Under the pieces are notes generated by a model, which saw nothing but the letters and a program-made list of their open reading frames with translations, searched no databases and was not told the origin of the DNA. From the NCBI RefSeq assembly GCF_003864415.1, contig NZ_BFFP01000009.1, positions 1 to 60,255 of the forward strand: a stretch of 60,255 nucleotides of DNA, in the 5' to 3' direction. This stretch comes from Ligilactobacillus salitolerans (GTDB lineage: Bacteria; Bacillota; Bacilli; Lactobacillales; Lactobacillaceae). A program made the position numbers and the translations under genes. Below are positions 1 to 9,672 of the stretch, in pieces (the stretch's first letter is position 1; every line of letters starts with the position of its first letter).

Positions 1-88
1 CACTCATTGTTAACAGATTGCGTTCGACTTGCCTGTATTAGGCACGCCGCCAGCGTTCGTCCTGAGCCAGGATCAAACTCTCATTTTA
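1..88 (-). rRNA. 16S ribosomal RNA, 5' end (partial)
   Basis: The reverse strand reads through the universal 16S start (the AGAGTTTGATCCTGGCTCAG primer site lies at about 64-83) into GACGAACGCTGGCGGCG. Only the first ~88 bases lie in the window; the gene continues beyond position 1. The exact mature 5' end is inferred from the usual distance to the primer site. Confidence 0.97.
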
Positions 89-237
89 AAAGTTTGTGAC
101 TCATAAATTTTACTAGCGAATTGACTTCGCAAATGTTGTTTGCACTTACCTTTCGGTAAGCGACCTCACACATTTGATTTGTCGAAACTTTGTTCAGTTT
201 TCAAAGATCTACTCGGTTATCACTCGCAAGTGACAAC
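89..237 (-). other. rRNA operon leader
   Basis: Transcribed leader between the nearer rRNA promoter and the 16S 5' end. It contains a GATCTTTGAAAACTGAAC segment (about 198-215) of the type found in Firmicute rRNA leaders and spacers near antitermination and processing signals. No gene is seen. Confidence 0.6.
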
Positions 238-243
238 TTTATT

Positions 244-271
244 AGTTTACCACGCTCAGCAAAAAAGTCAA
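244..271 (-). promoter_or_regulatory. rRNA promoter, proximal
   Basis: On the minus strand a TTGACT -35 (266-271) and a TAAACT -10 (244-249) are separated by 16 bp and point into the 16S gene. Predicted start is near 237. Confidence 0.75.
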
Positions 272-356
272 CCATAAATTTAAATAAATTTAGAAGTGGA
301 TATTTTCGCGTCTCACAGCAAACAAAAAGCTAATAACGAATCAATTAGCATAAATA

Positions 357-385
357 AATATACAGGTATTTAACGAACTCGTCAA
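357..385 (-). promoter_or_regulatory. rRNA promoter, distal
   Basis: On the minus strand a TTGACG -35 (380-385) and a TATATT -10 (357-362) are separated by exactly 17 bp. It lies about 114 bp upstream of the proximal promoter, giving the tandem arrangement usual for rRNA operons. The rest of 386-549 holds no gene and no clear further signal. Confidence 0.75.
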
Positions 386-549
386 CTATCCGTTGTTTAG
401 AATTAGTTGGTCTTAAATTTTAAAACCAAACTTAGCAGCATTCTGACCTGCTAAAGTTCATTTTTTAATAAAGATCAGTCCATATTTTTGCATGCAAAAC
501 GTCAGTTTACTGCCGAATAACGGACTTTAGCAATTTTAAAAAATATTTT

Positions 550-582
550 AAAAAAGTGCCAGCGTTATAAACACCAGCACTT
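550..582 (-). terminator. terminator of lysS
   Basis: Minus-strand 10-bp stem (555-564 with 572-581, including G-U pairs), 7-nt loop, then a T run at 550-554. It lies 23 bases after the lysS stop and separates lysS from the rRNA promoters. Confidence 0.8.
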
Positions 583-604
583 GTTTAATATCATATTATT
601 AAGC

Positions 605-2152
<1,548 letters not shown>

Positions 2153-2186
2153 TTAAAATTAAATCAACTTTTAATCTTTCCTGGTC

Positions 2187-3071
2187 TTAAGCACGCGCAT
2201 TAATTTCGATTTGACGCAGTTCTTCTGCTGAAAACTGATATTTTTTGCCGCAAAAATGACAAATTGCTTCTGCGCCATGATCCTCAGTGATCATTTGCTC
2301 AATATCAGCACTACTCAAGGATGCCAAAGCTTCTGCAAAGCGTTCTTTACTGCAATCACACTCAAAACCGACAGGCATTTTGTCCAAGATCTGCAAGTTT
2401 TCTTTGCCAAAGATTTTCGCCAAGATCTCTTCTGGATGCAGACCTTCTTGCATCATCGAAGAAACCAGCGGCAGCTCCTTTAACTTCTGCTCAAGCTGAT
2501 CGATCACCTCGTCAGTTGCCCCCGGCATGACTTGGATCATAAATCCGCCCGCACTGCCAATTGAATTGTCGTTTTCGACAAAAACTGACAAGCCCACAGC
2601 AGATGGGATCTGCTCTGATTTAGCGAGATAATAAGTAAAATCATCGCCTAATTCCCCTGAAACTAATGGAACTTGGCCGGTAAACGGTTCTTTTAAGCCA
2701 AGGTCTTTGGTAACTGAAAAAGTTCCCTGGGTCCCCACGGCTCCCCTAACATCAATTTTATGCTTGGCATTCAATGGTAAATGCACGTGGGGGTTTTGCA
2801 AGTACCCTTTGACCGTCCCCTGAGCATTGCCGTCCACAACAATTGCCCCCACAGGACCATCGCCTTGGATCTTGACTGTCATCTTCTCATCACCCGACAA
2901 TGAAGCAGTAGCCAGCAGCAAAGTGCCAACTAGACTTCTTCCTAAGGCAGCTGAAGCAGCGCTCCAAGTATCATGATCTTTTTGCGCTTGAGTCACGGTT
3001 TCCGTTGCTTCAACGGCATAAGCGCGCAACTGACCGCCAAACGCCAAGCTCTTGACTAAATAATCAGACAT
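2187..3071 (-). CDS. hslO: Hsp33 redox-regulated chaperone
   Basis: Cytoplasmic holdase chaperone activated by oxidation of a zinc-bound cysteine centre. The 294-residue product has the Hsp33 N-terminal fold and the C-terminal zinc motif CDC (near 238-240) followed by CHFC about 30 residues later, so all four redox cysteines are present. AAAGGAG precedes the ATG. It lies between ftsH and lysS, a common arrangement in lactobacilli. The 5' untranslated region holds a strong hairpin (3095-3130), which is a possible control element. Confidence 0.96.
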   Translation of the reverse strand: MSDYLVKSLAFGGQLRAYAVEATETVTQAQKDHDTWSAASAALGRSLVGTLLLATASLSGDEKMTVKIQGDGPVGAIVVDGNAQGTVKGYLQNPHVHLPLNAKHKIDVRGAVGTQGTFSVTKDLGLKEPFTGQVPLVSGELGDDFTYYLAKSEQIPSAVGLSVFVENDNSIGSAGGFMIQVMPGATDEVIDQLEQKLKELPLVSSMMQEGLHPEEILAKIFGKENLQILDKMPVGFECDCSKERFAEALASLSSADIEQMITEDHGAEAICHFCGKKYQFSAEELRQIEINARA

Positions 3072-3094
3072 TTCTCCTACTCCTTTATCACACG

Positions 3095-3130
3095 GCCCCT
3101 ATTAGCAGACTCATAAGAGCTAATTGGGGG
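3095..3130 (-). promoter_or_regulatory. hairpin in hslO leader
   Basis: Just upstream of the hslO Shine-Dalgarno, the minus strand forms CCCC and ATTAGC arms against GCTAAT and GGGG arms around a 12-nt loop. There is no T run, so it is not a simple terminator. The ribosome site itself lies outside the stem. Function unknown. Confidence 0.4.
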
Positions 3131-3263
3131 TTCTGTGATTTCAAACCTATAGTTATATTTTAATTTTTTCAGACATTCTTTAATTTATCCTGACAGTTTT
3201 TGACTGCAAGAAATGGCACTTTCCTGCAGTTCGCACCGTCAAATTGTAGCATATTTGAATTTC

Positions 3264-3311
3264 AAAGAAAATAAATAGTGAACGAACTTCTTATCAAGTC
3301 CGTCCACTATT
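3264..3311 (-). terminator. terminator of ftsH
   Basis: Minus-strand stem AATAGTGGACGGACTT with its near-complement (arms 3294-3311 and 3274-3290), followed by TTATTTTC. It begins 15 bases after the ftsH stop. Confidence 0.7.
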
Positions 3312-3325
3312 AGAATTACCACAAA

Positions 3326-5416
3326 CTAGTTTTCTTGATTGTGATCATCATCCGGATAGAAGGTCTCAGTCGGTTGTTCAGCTGATTTATCTTCAGCTTG
3401 GTCACCTTGTGATCCCTGGTGTCCAGCACGTTTTTCTGCTTCTTTGCGTTCCAAAGCCTTTTTCGATTCTTCAAACGATGCGGCTTTTTCACTTGGAAAT
3501 TCGTCTTGCTCTCCAGATGGCATTTCACCCGTCTTATAGAGACTCAGGATCTGTTTTTCATCCAAGGTTTCATATTGGAGTAACGCTTCAGCGATACGCT
3601 TATGCTGCTTGCGATGCTGCTCGATGATTTCTTTAGCCCGTTTCATCTGTTCATTAGAGATCCGGATCACTTCGTCATCGATCACATTAGCAGTCTGACC
3701 AGAATAGTTCGGTTGACCAGCATATTGACCAGCTGTCATTGCACTTTGGCCTTCATATTGCACCGGACCAAGCTTCTCGCTCATCCCGTACTCAGTGACC
3801 ATCGCCCGTGCCATTTGTGTGGCCTGCTGGAAGTCATTTGATGCACCGGATGATTGAACACCGAAGATAATTTCTTCAGCGGCACGACCACCCATCAGCC
3901 CAGCAATTTGGTCTTCAGCATCTTTCTTAGACAGCAGTGCCTGGTCTTCTTTAGGAAGCATGATCGCATAACCGCCAGCACGTCCGCGCGGTACGATCGT
4001 AACTTTATGCACAACTCGTGCCTCATTGAGGACCAAACCGATGATCGTATGACCAGCTTCATGATAAGCCACAGTCTCGCGTTCTTTCTTATTAACCACA
4101 CGATCCCGTTTAGCCGGCCCGGCGATCACACGGTCTTCTGCTTCATCTAAGTCCGAAGCGTCAACCGCTTTCTTGTTACGACGAGCAGCCAGCAAAGCAG
4201 CCTCATTCAGTAAGTTTTCCAAGTCAGCTCCGACAAAACCAGGAGTCTGTTTAGCGATCATCTTCAAATCAACGTCTTTAGCCAATGGCTTGTTCTTGGC
4301 GTGAACTTTCAAGATCGCTTCACGACCCTTAACATCCGGCCGGCCAACCAGGATCTTCCGGTCAAAACGGCCTGGACGAAGCAAGGCTGGATCCAAGACA
4401 TCGGAACGGTTGGTAGCAGCCATCACAATGACTCCCTCATCGCCTTGGAAACCGTCCATTTCAACCAGCAACTGGTTTAAGGTCTGTTCCCGTTCATCAT
4501 GACCCCCGCCCATGCCACTGCCGCGTTGACGGCCAACAGCATCGATTTCATCGATAAAGATGATCGAAGGGGCATTTTTCTTGGCATTTTCGAACAAGTC
4601 ACGTACACGACTGGCACCAACACCAACGAACATTTCCACGAAATCAGAACCAGAGATCGAGAAGAATGGGACCCCAGCTTCACCAGCAACTGCTTTAGCC
4701 AGCAATGTTTTACCAGTCCCCGGAGGACCCTCTAACAAGACCCCCGAAGGAATCCGGGCACCCAAGGACAGGAACTTGCGGGGATCGCGCAGAAATTCAA
4801 CGACTTCCACCAATTCCTGTTTTTCTTCTTCTTCACCAGCAACATCGGAGAAGCGAACCTTGTTGTTCTTTTTATCAACTGGTTTAGCCTTGGACTTGCC
4901 AAAGTTCATCACCTTGCCGTTGCCGCCGCCTTGACCGGCCTGCCCGATCATCATATAGAAGAAGAAAATCATGAAGACTACTGGTAATAAGTAAACTAGT
5001 AATTGGATCCAAATGCTGCTGGATTCTTCTTCCTTAGCACCATTCTTCACGCCGTTCTTCTGAGCATATTTCTGAATCTGACTGACCGAGGAATCATTGG
5101 TCAAGACATTGGTAGAAAATGACTTCACTTCGGATGGCGCAACGTTGCCGAAACCATTAAAAGCATTGTTGGTTTTTGCCGACTTATGAGCTTTTTTTAA
5201 TGTTCCGTTGATTTTATAAGTGCTGCCGGAGGGCTGCATTGTAAAATCTTTAACGTTGTCCTTCTTAAGTTCAGTGATGAATTGACTGGATTGGATCTGT
5301 TCTGTGCTTGTATTCGACTTAGAGCCGAAGAAATAGTACATTACACCCATTATTCCAAGGAAAATCACAATATAAAACAGACTATTTTTTAGTAGTCCAT
5401 TTTTCTTGTTGTTCAT
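3326..5416 (-). CDS. ftsH: ATP-dependent zinc metalloprotease FtsH
   Basis: Membrane-anchored AAA+ protease that degrades misfolded and regulatory membrane proteins. The 696-residue product has a transmembrane segment at about 12-30, an extracytoplasmic domain, a second transmembrane segment at about 135-158, an AAA domain with Walker A GPPGTGKT and an IIFIDEIDA Walker B, the SRH region, and the zinc site HEAGH. The tail (about 640-696) is long, charged and low in complexity. AGGAGG precedes the ATG. It lies downstream of hpt, but a promoter with three CtsR heptads sits directly upstream, pointing to heat-shock control. Confidence 0.98.
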   Translation of the reverse strand: MNNKKNGLLKNSLFYIVIFLGIMGVMYYFFGSKSNTSTEQIQSSQFITELKKDNVKDFTMQPSGSTYKINGTLKKAHKSAKTNNAFNGFGNVAPSEVKSFSTNVLTNDSSVSQIQKYAQKNGVKNGAKEEESSSIWIQLLVYLLPVVFMIFFFYMMIGQAGQGGGNGKVMNFGKSKAKPVDKKNNKVRFSDVAGEEEEKQELVEVVEFLRDPRKFLSLGARIPSGVLLEGPPGTGKTLLAKAVAGEAGVPFFSISGSDFVEMFVGVGASRVRDLFENAKKNAPSIIFIDEIDAVGRQRGSGMGGGHDEREQTLNQLLVEMDGFQGDEGVIVMAATNRSDVLDPALLRPGRFDRKILVGRPDVKGREAILKVHAKNKPLAKDVDLKMIAKQTPGFVGADLENLLNEAALLAARRNKKAVDASDLDEAEDRVIAGPAKRDRVVNKKERETVAYHEAGHTIIGLVLNEARVVHKVTIVPRGRAGGYAIMLPKEDQALLSKKDAEDQIAGLMGGRAAEEIIFGVQSSGASNDFQQATQMARAMVTEYGMSEKLGPVQYEGQSAMTAGQYAGQPNYSGQTANVIDDEVIRISNEQMKRAKEIIEQHRKQHKRIAEALLQYETLDEKQILSLYKTGEMPSGEQDEFPSEKAASFEESKKALERKEAEKRAGHQGSQGDQAEDKSAEQPTETFYPDDDHNQEN

Positions 5417-5464
5417 AGGTTTCCTCCTTACAACTTTTCAGCCGAAGATTCGGCTACTGAAAAC

Positions 5465-5502
5465 ATCATATCACATTTGACCTTTTTTGACTATTATTGA
5501 CT
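5465..5502 (-). promoter_or_regulatory. ftsH promoter with triple CtsR operator
   Basis: The -10 is TATGAT (465-470 of this kilobase, i.e. 5465-5470). Three heptads on the minus strand, AGTCAAT (5496-5502), AGTCAAA (5486-5492) and GGTCAAA (5476-5482), are each separated by exactly 3 nt. The CtsR consensus is a tandem RGTCAAA heptad with a 3-nt spacer, so the last two are perfect. They cover the spacer and -35 region, as expected for repression. Confidence 0.85.
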
Positions 5503-5503
5503 A

Positions 5504-6046
5504 TTAATTTTCGGAGTAAATTTCAGGCTTCAAAATGCCAACATAAGGCAGATTGCGATAATGTCCTAAATAATCAAGACCGTAACCAACTACGAATTCA
5601 TTAGGAACTTTAAAACCGATGTAGTCTGGCTTGACTGCCTTGACCCGACGCTCCTTTTTATCCAGCAAGGTGCAGATCTTAACTGACTTTGCCTTGCGGT
5701 GACCAAAAAGATCGACCAAGGTCTGCAATGTTTGACCAGTGTCAATAATATCTTCAATGATCAAGACATTTCTGTCTTCGACTGAAACATCCAAATCTTT
5801 AATGATCTTGACTGAACCTGACGAGACTTGAGCATTGCCGTAACTTGAAACCGACATAAAATCCAATTCACAATATGTATCGATCTGACGCACAATATCA
5901 GACATAAATAAGATCGCGCCCTTTAAGATACATACAACCAACGGATTTTTGTCAGCATAATCAGCAGTGATCTGTTTGCCCAGTTTTTTTGCAACTTCGT
6001 GAATATCGTCTGCACTGTAAAGTATTTTTTCAATATCGTTATTCAT
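5504..6046 (-). CDS. hpt: hypoxanthine-guanine phosphoribosyltransferase
   Basis: Salvages hypoxanthine and guanine to IMP and GMP using PRPP. The 180-residue product has the type I PRTase PRPP loop [14 protein letters not shown] (about 95-108) and the flexible-loop SSYG segment (about 67-70). Its ATG lies inside the end of tilS (8-bp overlap) with GGGG seven bases upstream, so the two are translationally coupled. tilS-hpt-ftsH is a classic Firmicute order. Confidence 0.97.
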   Translation of the reverse strand: MNNDIEKILYSADDIHEVAKKLGKQITADYADKNPLVVCILKGAILFMSDIVRQIDTYCELDFMSVSSYGNAQVSSGSVKIIKDLDVSVEDRNVLIIEDIIDTGQTLQTLVDLFGHRKAKSVKICTLLDKKERRVKAVKPDYIGFKVPNEFVVGYGLDYLGHYRNLPYVGILKPEIYSEN

Positions 6047-7409
6047 GAGGTAACCCCTTTTCCCTGCTTATTTTCCTATAAATTACTATGTAATGAATTT
6101 TATCATTTACACTTTGTCGTGACAAATCAGATTTCTTTGCCCCGACCACCCAGAGGATCTCCCCTGCTTGAAGACTAACGACCCAAGTATGGTCTCTTTG
6201 CCAAAAGGGGACCTTCTGATCGATCAAGATCTTCTTAACTTTTTGCTTGCCTGCAGCAGTCAATAATTTATCGCCCGGCAGTCGATGACGCACGGTTAAC
6301 TGCGGCTCTTTTTGTCCGAGTTCCAAAACATCATCGCTTGCTAAGATCGGTGTCCCGGCAGGAAACAAGCCAATTTTTTCCCCAGCACTTAATGTTTGCC
6401 ACTGGCCCAATTGCAAAGGGTACTCCGCCATTGAAATGTCAGCCTGCTTTTGCACATGTTCAAAACGAAAATAATCATATTCTTTGATAAAAACATAATT
6501 ATGCTTTAGACGGATCATTCCTTGCGGCTTGGCTGGATTTTCTAATAAGGCTCGCTGCTCTCGGACCTGCTGATCATTGGTCTCGCTCAAAAATTCTGCG
6601 CTTAATGCCCGCAAGGCGGCATTTTTTTCGGCAGATGGCAATTGCTGAAAACGAGAAACTGAGTAGCCTTGTTCCACTTTAAGCAGCTCCAGCACTTGCC
6701 TGGTCCGAACCTTTGCGAGTTGAAGTACATCATCTAATTGTTCCTCAAACGAAGCAATATGTTCCAAGAAACGCGGATCTTCCTGTTTCAAAAGTGGAAC
6801 TGCTTGGTGTCGCAGTCGATTACGTAATGTGTCATCTTTAGCATTGGTCTGATCTTCAAAATAAGTCAGCTGATTAGACCGAGCATAAAAATAGAGCTGC
6901 TGCTTGCTAAAGTACAGCAGGGGTCGGCATAAAGTAAACTCAGAGTGAAAGGACCGCTTTGACTTGATCCCTGTCAATTGAGCCAAATCCCCGCCCCGCA
7001 GCATTTTCATCAGAAAAGTTTCAGCTTGATCGTCTCCATGATGAGCAGTCAGCAAGACCTGCGCACCAGATTTTTTCATGACTTGAGCAAAAAAACGGTA
7101 CCGGAAATCCCGGGCGGCTCCCTCGATCCCAGTCTGCGGGTGATCATCTGGCAGCCACCGTGTCGTTTCAAATTGCAAGGACCGTTGTTCACAGAACTTT
7201 TTTAAATAGGCAGACTCAGCCTGACTTTCTGTGCGCAAACAATGGTCAACGTTAGCCACGATCAGTTCGGGGCTAAGATCGACTGGCAGTTTTTGCAGCA
7301 GATCTAACAAAACAACTGAATCAACACCGCCTGAGACTGCCACTACCACTCGCTGTCGACCGATCCCCAGCTGCGACCAAATTTGAATAAATTGAGCACC
7401 TAGATTCAC
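6039..7409 (-). CDS. tilS: tRNA(Ile)-lysidine synthetase
   Basis: Modifies the wobble cytidine of tRNA-Ile(CAU) to lysidine so that it reads AUA. The product of about 456 residues has the PP-loop ATP motif AVSGGVDS (about 24-31), the [11 protein letters not shown] segment and a C-terminal substrate-binding domain. I chose the GTG at 7409 because GGAG lies nine bases upstream; a TTG at 7424 is the alternative. It overlaps hpt by 8 bases. Confidence 0.95.
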   Translation of the reverse strand: MNLGAQFIQIWSQLGIGRQRVVVAVSGGVDSVVLLDLLQKLPVDLSPELIVANVDHCLRTESQAESAYLKKFCEQRSLQFETTRWLPDDHPQTGIEGAARDFRYRFFAQVMKKSGAQVLLTAHHGDDQAETFLMKMLRGGDLAQLTGIKSKRSFHSEFTLCRPLLYFSKQQLYFYARSNQLTYFEDQTNAKDDTLRNRLRHQAVPLLKQEDPRFLEHIASFEEQLDDVLQLAKVRTRQVLELLKVEQGYSVSRFQQLPSAEKNAALRALSAEFLSETNDQQVREQRALLENPAKPQGMIRLKHNYVFIKEYDYFRFEHVQKQADISMAEYPLQLGQWQTLSAGEKIGLFPAGTPILASDDVLELGQKEPQLTVRHRLPGDKLLTAAGKQKVKKILIDQKVPFWQRDHTWVVSLQAGEILWVVGAKKSDLSRQSVNDKIHYIVIYRKISREKGLPHE

Positions 7410-7440
7410 TGACTCCAACTCCAAATAAATAGTTATTAAT

Positions 7441-7478
7441 AAAGCAAAAGGTACGGCAAAGTTCCCCCTGCTGTACCT
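7441..7478 (-). terminator. terminator of the S1-domain gene
   Basis: Minus-strand stem AGGTACAGCA with TGCCGTACCT (7449-7478), followed by TTTGCTTT. It separates the S1 gene from tilS. Confidence 0.65.
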
Positions 7479-7506
7479 CCTTTAAACTGAATAAAACCCC
7501 GGCAGG

Positions 7507-8013
7507 CTAGCTTCTTCGGCCACCACGACCACCACGTTTTCCTTCAGTATTACGTTTCAATGAAGTTAAACGTTCGTCACTTTGTTTCATGAAGCCAGCC
7601 AACAAGGAATCAAAATCTCCCTTGCCAGCTTCATGCTTGTGCGAAGCATAACCTCGTTTATTGTTATGATTTGAGCGTTCATTAAATTTTTTAGCACCAT
7701 TGTTATGCGGACGAGGTTTAGAGTTGCTCTCTTCATGATGATCATTTCTCCGATTATCATGATTGTGCTGTTGCTGTGAGTCTGCTGCTTTCCGAATCGA
7801 CAAAGCAATCTTGTTGTCATCAGAAACAGAGAGGATCTTCACAGTCACCTCATCGCCAACTGAAAGGACATCGTGAATATCTTTGACAAAACCGTCAGAA
7901 ACTTCACTGATATGGACCAAACCGGTTTTACGTTCACCTAAATCAACGAAAGCACCGAAGTTTGTAATACCTGAAACTTTACCAATGACTTTTGAACCTA
8001 CTTCAATTGACAT
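7507..8013 (-). CDS. S1 RNA-binding domain protein (YabR-like)
   Basis: Small general-stress or translation-associated RNA-binding protein; precise role not settled. The 168 residues start with one S1 domain (about 1-75; GKVSGITNFGAFVDLG and LVHISEVSDGFV). The remainder is low-complexity, rich in His, Asn, Lys and Arg, ending in GGRGGRR, typical of disordered RNA-binding tails. AGGAGG lies 14 bases before the ATG, which is long. Position between divIC and tilS matches yabR of Bacillus. Confidence 0.9.
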   Translation of the reverse strand: MSIEVGSKVIGKVSGITNFGAFVDLGERKTGLVHISEVSDGFVKDIHDVLSVGDEVTVKILSVSDDNKIALSIRKAADSQQQHNHDNRRNDHHEESNSKPRPHNNGAKKFNERSNHNNKRGYASHKHEAGKGDFDSLLAGFMKQSDERLTSLKRNTEGKRGGRGGRRS

Positions 8014-8157
8014 ATAAAATTTTTGTTCCTCCTAAGATAATGTCTATAAAGTAGTATACCACGACCCTAGACCGATTTGTATAGAAATAACAAACCAGTC
8101 GCAATTAGAAAAGAACGCACTTTTTTGCTCATCTGTAAGTTGCGTCAAAACAGTCAG

Positions 8158-8562
8158 TTATTTTTGGTTGTTCACACCCTGTGAGCGGCTTTCCGGTAAG
8201 TTATAGATCGTCTCATTCTTTTTTGAATAGAAATAGCGCTCGCGAATAAACTTCTCTAAGTATTCCGGGTCTTTTAACTGCTTGACCTGTAAACCAAGAT
8301 TTTTTTGCTGCTCTGTTTGACCCTTGAGTTCAGCCTTAGCAGACTGAGTCTGGACCTGGATCTGTCGCGCACTTAAGTAATTTTTTACGATCTGAACCGA
8401 GCAGATCAGTGTTAGTACGATTGCCGCCGCTAACAGCAGCTGCATACGCCTGCGATGCTTTTTTTGCAGCCTTTCATCGTCTGTTTTCTGATTAGCAGCA
8501 GTCGTCTGCTGCCGGTAATAATCGTTATTTAAAACTTTAACAGTTGAATTTTTTTGAGCCAT
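8158..8562 (-). CDS. divIC: septum formation initiator DivIC
   Basis: Bitopic membrane protein of the divisome that pairs with FtsL and DivIB at the septum. The 134 residues have a basic cytoplasmic N-terminus, one transmembrane helix (about 45-66, LLLAAAIVLTLICSVQIV), a short coiled coil and the conserved ERYFYSKKNE end. The ATG at 8562 (MAQKN) is nine bases after a GGGGGG ribosome site; a TTG six bases earlier is less likely. Its place between the S4 and S1 protein genes is conserved. Confidence 0.93.
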   Translation of the reverse strand: MAQKNSTVKVLNNDYYRQQTTAANQKTDDERLQKKHRRRMQLLLAAAIVLTLICSVQIVKNYLSARQIQVQTQSAKAELKGQTEQQKNLGLQVKQLKDPEYLEKFIRERYFYSKKNETIYNLPESRSQGVNNQK

Positions 8563-8719
8563 CAGCAAACACCCCCCTCAAATCAAAGCTGCTATGGCTG
8601 GCACAATTCCCCCTATATACCGCTATATTATAGCAAAGGCTTGCTTAAATAGCCATTAAGAACTACTACAGACCAACGATTTAAGAATTTTTTAGTCGGC
8701 TGCCGCCCAAGCATGAAAA

Positions 8720-8764
8720 CAAAACAAAAAGTGCTGTCCCTGTCAAAGCAGTGAGCAACACTTT
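8720..8764 (-). terminator. terminator of the VanZ-like gene
   Basis: Minus-strand AAAGTGTTG pairs with CAGCACTTT (8756-8764 with 8728-8736) around an internal loop, followed by TTTTTGTTTTG. It begins 12 bases after the VanZ-like stop, so this gene is insulated from divIC. Confidence 0.75.
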
Positions 8765-8775
8765 AATTTTAATTT

Positions 8776-9249
8776 CTATTTCAAAAAGTACCTTGCTGTA
8801 CGGCCAAAGAGTTCAGCCAGCAAGTAGCCCATCAATACCCCCGCCATGTTAGCTATGACATCGTTAATGTCTACGAAACGCGTCATTAACCCTAAATTAT
8901 CCAGCAAAAATTGCGTTCCTTCGATCATTGCCCCGATCCCGATACTTATTACAAGCAGCTCAGCGCGACCCAAATATTTTTGGAACAACAGAATAATAAA
9001 GCAGCCTGCTGGGATCGTCATCAAGATATTTAAATAAAAACTAATATCGTAAAATTCGGTGAAGGGTTCTAAGATCACGGGAGCTTGCCCCAGGACATGG
9101 AAAGTAACACGTCCCGTTGCCGCGGTACTTAGGTCAGCAGTCTGGGGGTAAAAGCACAGATATAAAACGCACAGAATATAACTGCCAAACAGCAATGTTG
9201 CTATCAGTTGGACAAACTTTGAGTATTTCAGATCTAAGGTTTTTAACAT
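8776..9249 (-). CDS. VanZ-like membrane protein
   Basis: A 157-residue integral membrane protein with four predicted helices (about 12-34, 70-90, 95-115, 130-150). The conserved VanZ-type pattern is visible: FYDISFYLNILMTIPAGCF, the GIGAMIEGTQF segment and DINDVIANMAG. In the VanZ family these features are linked in some members to teicoplanin resistance, but the function of most is unknown. It sits inside an otherwise conserved cluster, between the S4 gene and divIC, with a terminator on each side, suggesting later insertion. Confidence 0.85.
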   Translation of the reverse strand: MLKTLDLKYSKFVQLIATLLFGSYILCVLYLCFYPQTADLSTAATGRVTFHVLGQAPVILEPFTEFYDISFYLNILMTIPAGCFIILLFQKYLGRAELLVISIGIGAMIEGTQFLLDNLGLMTRFVDINDVIANMAGVLMGYLLAELFGRTARYFLK

Positions 9250-9325
9250 TTTCTTTTTCCTCCCCTGCAGCTAAATACGGATCATGAATTGTCTTCATCA
9301 TAACCAGCAAAGTTTAAACCAACCT

Positions 9326-9374
9326 AAAAAACCGGCAGATCTCCAACTGTAAATCCAGTTAAGAAATCTGCCGG
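9326..9374 (-). terminator. terminator of the S4-domain gene
   Basis: Minus-strand CCGGCAGAT pairs with ATCTGCCGG (9366-9374 with 9332-9340) and is followed by six T residues. Confidence 0.85.
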
Positions 9375-9393
9375 CCGTTAATTATCGCTAACC

Positions 9394-9663
9394 TTACATT
9401 CTATAGTCTTCTTTATAATCCTCTGAAACGATCTCGTAAAGGTCTTCTGCCTCATCCTTTTTAGTCGTATCCTTGATATCACGAACTTTCAAGGTCAGGG
9501 TTTTATTACCAAAGTTGATCACCAGTGTATCTCCGATTGCCACATCACTTGAAGATTTGGCAACCTTGCCATTAATAGTGATCCTCTTTTGATCTGAGAT
9601 CTGTTTAGCGACTGGCCGCCGTTTAATGATCCGTGAAACTTTTAAAAATTTATCTAAGCGCAT
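9394..9663 (-). CDS. S4 RNA-binding domain protein (RqcP/YabO type)
   Basis: An 89-residue single S4 domain: MRLDKFLKVSRIIKRRPVAK, then ITINGKVAKSSSDV. This matches the YabO/RqcP family, which binds the 50S subunit and helps RqcH add alanine tails in ribosome quality control; that role is from family knowledge. AGGTGAG precedes the ATG. It follows the flippase gene by 9 bases and ends at a strong terminator. Confidence 0.92.
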   Translation of the reverse strand: MRLDKFLKVSRIIKRRPVAKQISDQKRITINGKVAKSSSDVAIGDTLVINFGNKTLTLKVRDIKDTTKKDEAEDLYEIVSEDYKEDYRM

Positions 9664-9672
9664 TTTCTCACC

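Noticed and set aside
3180-3215. AGTCAAA followed by TGTCAGG upstream of hslO as a CtsR site
   Set aside because: Only one heptad matches; the second agrees at 4 of 7 positions.
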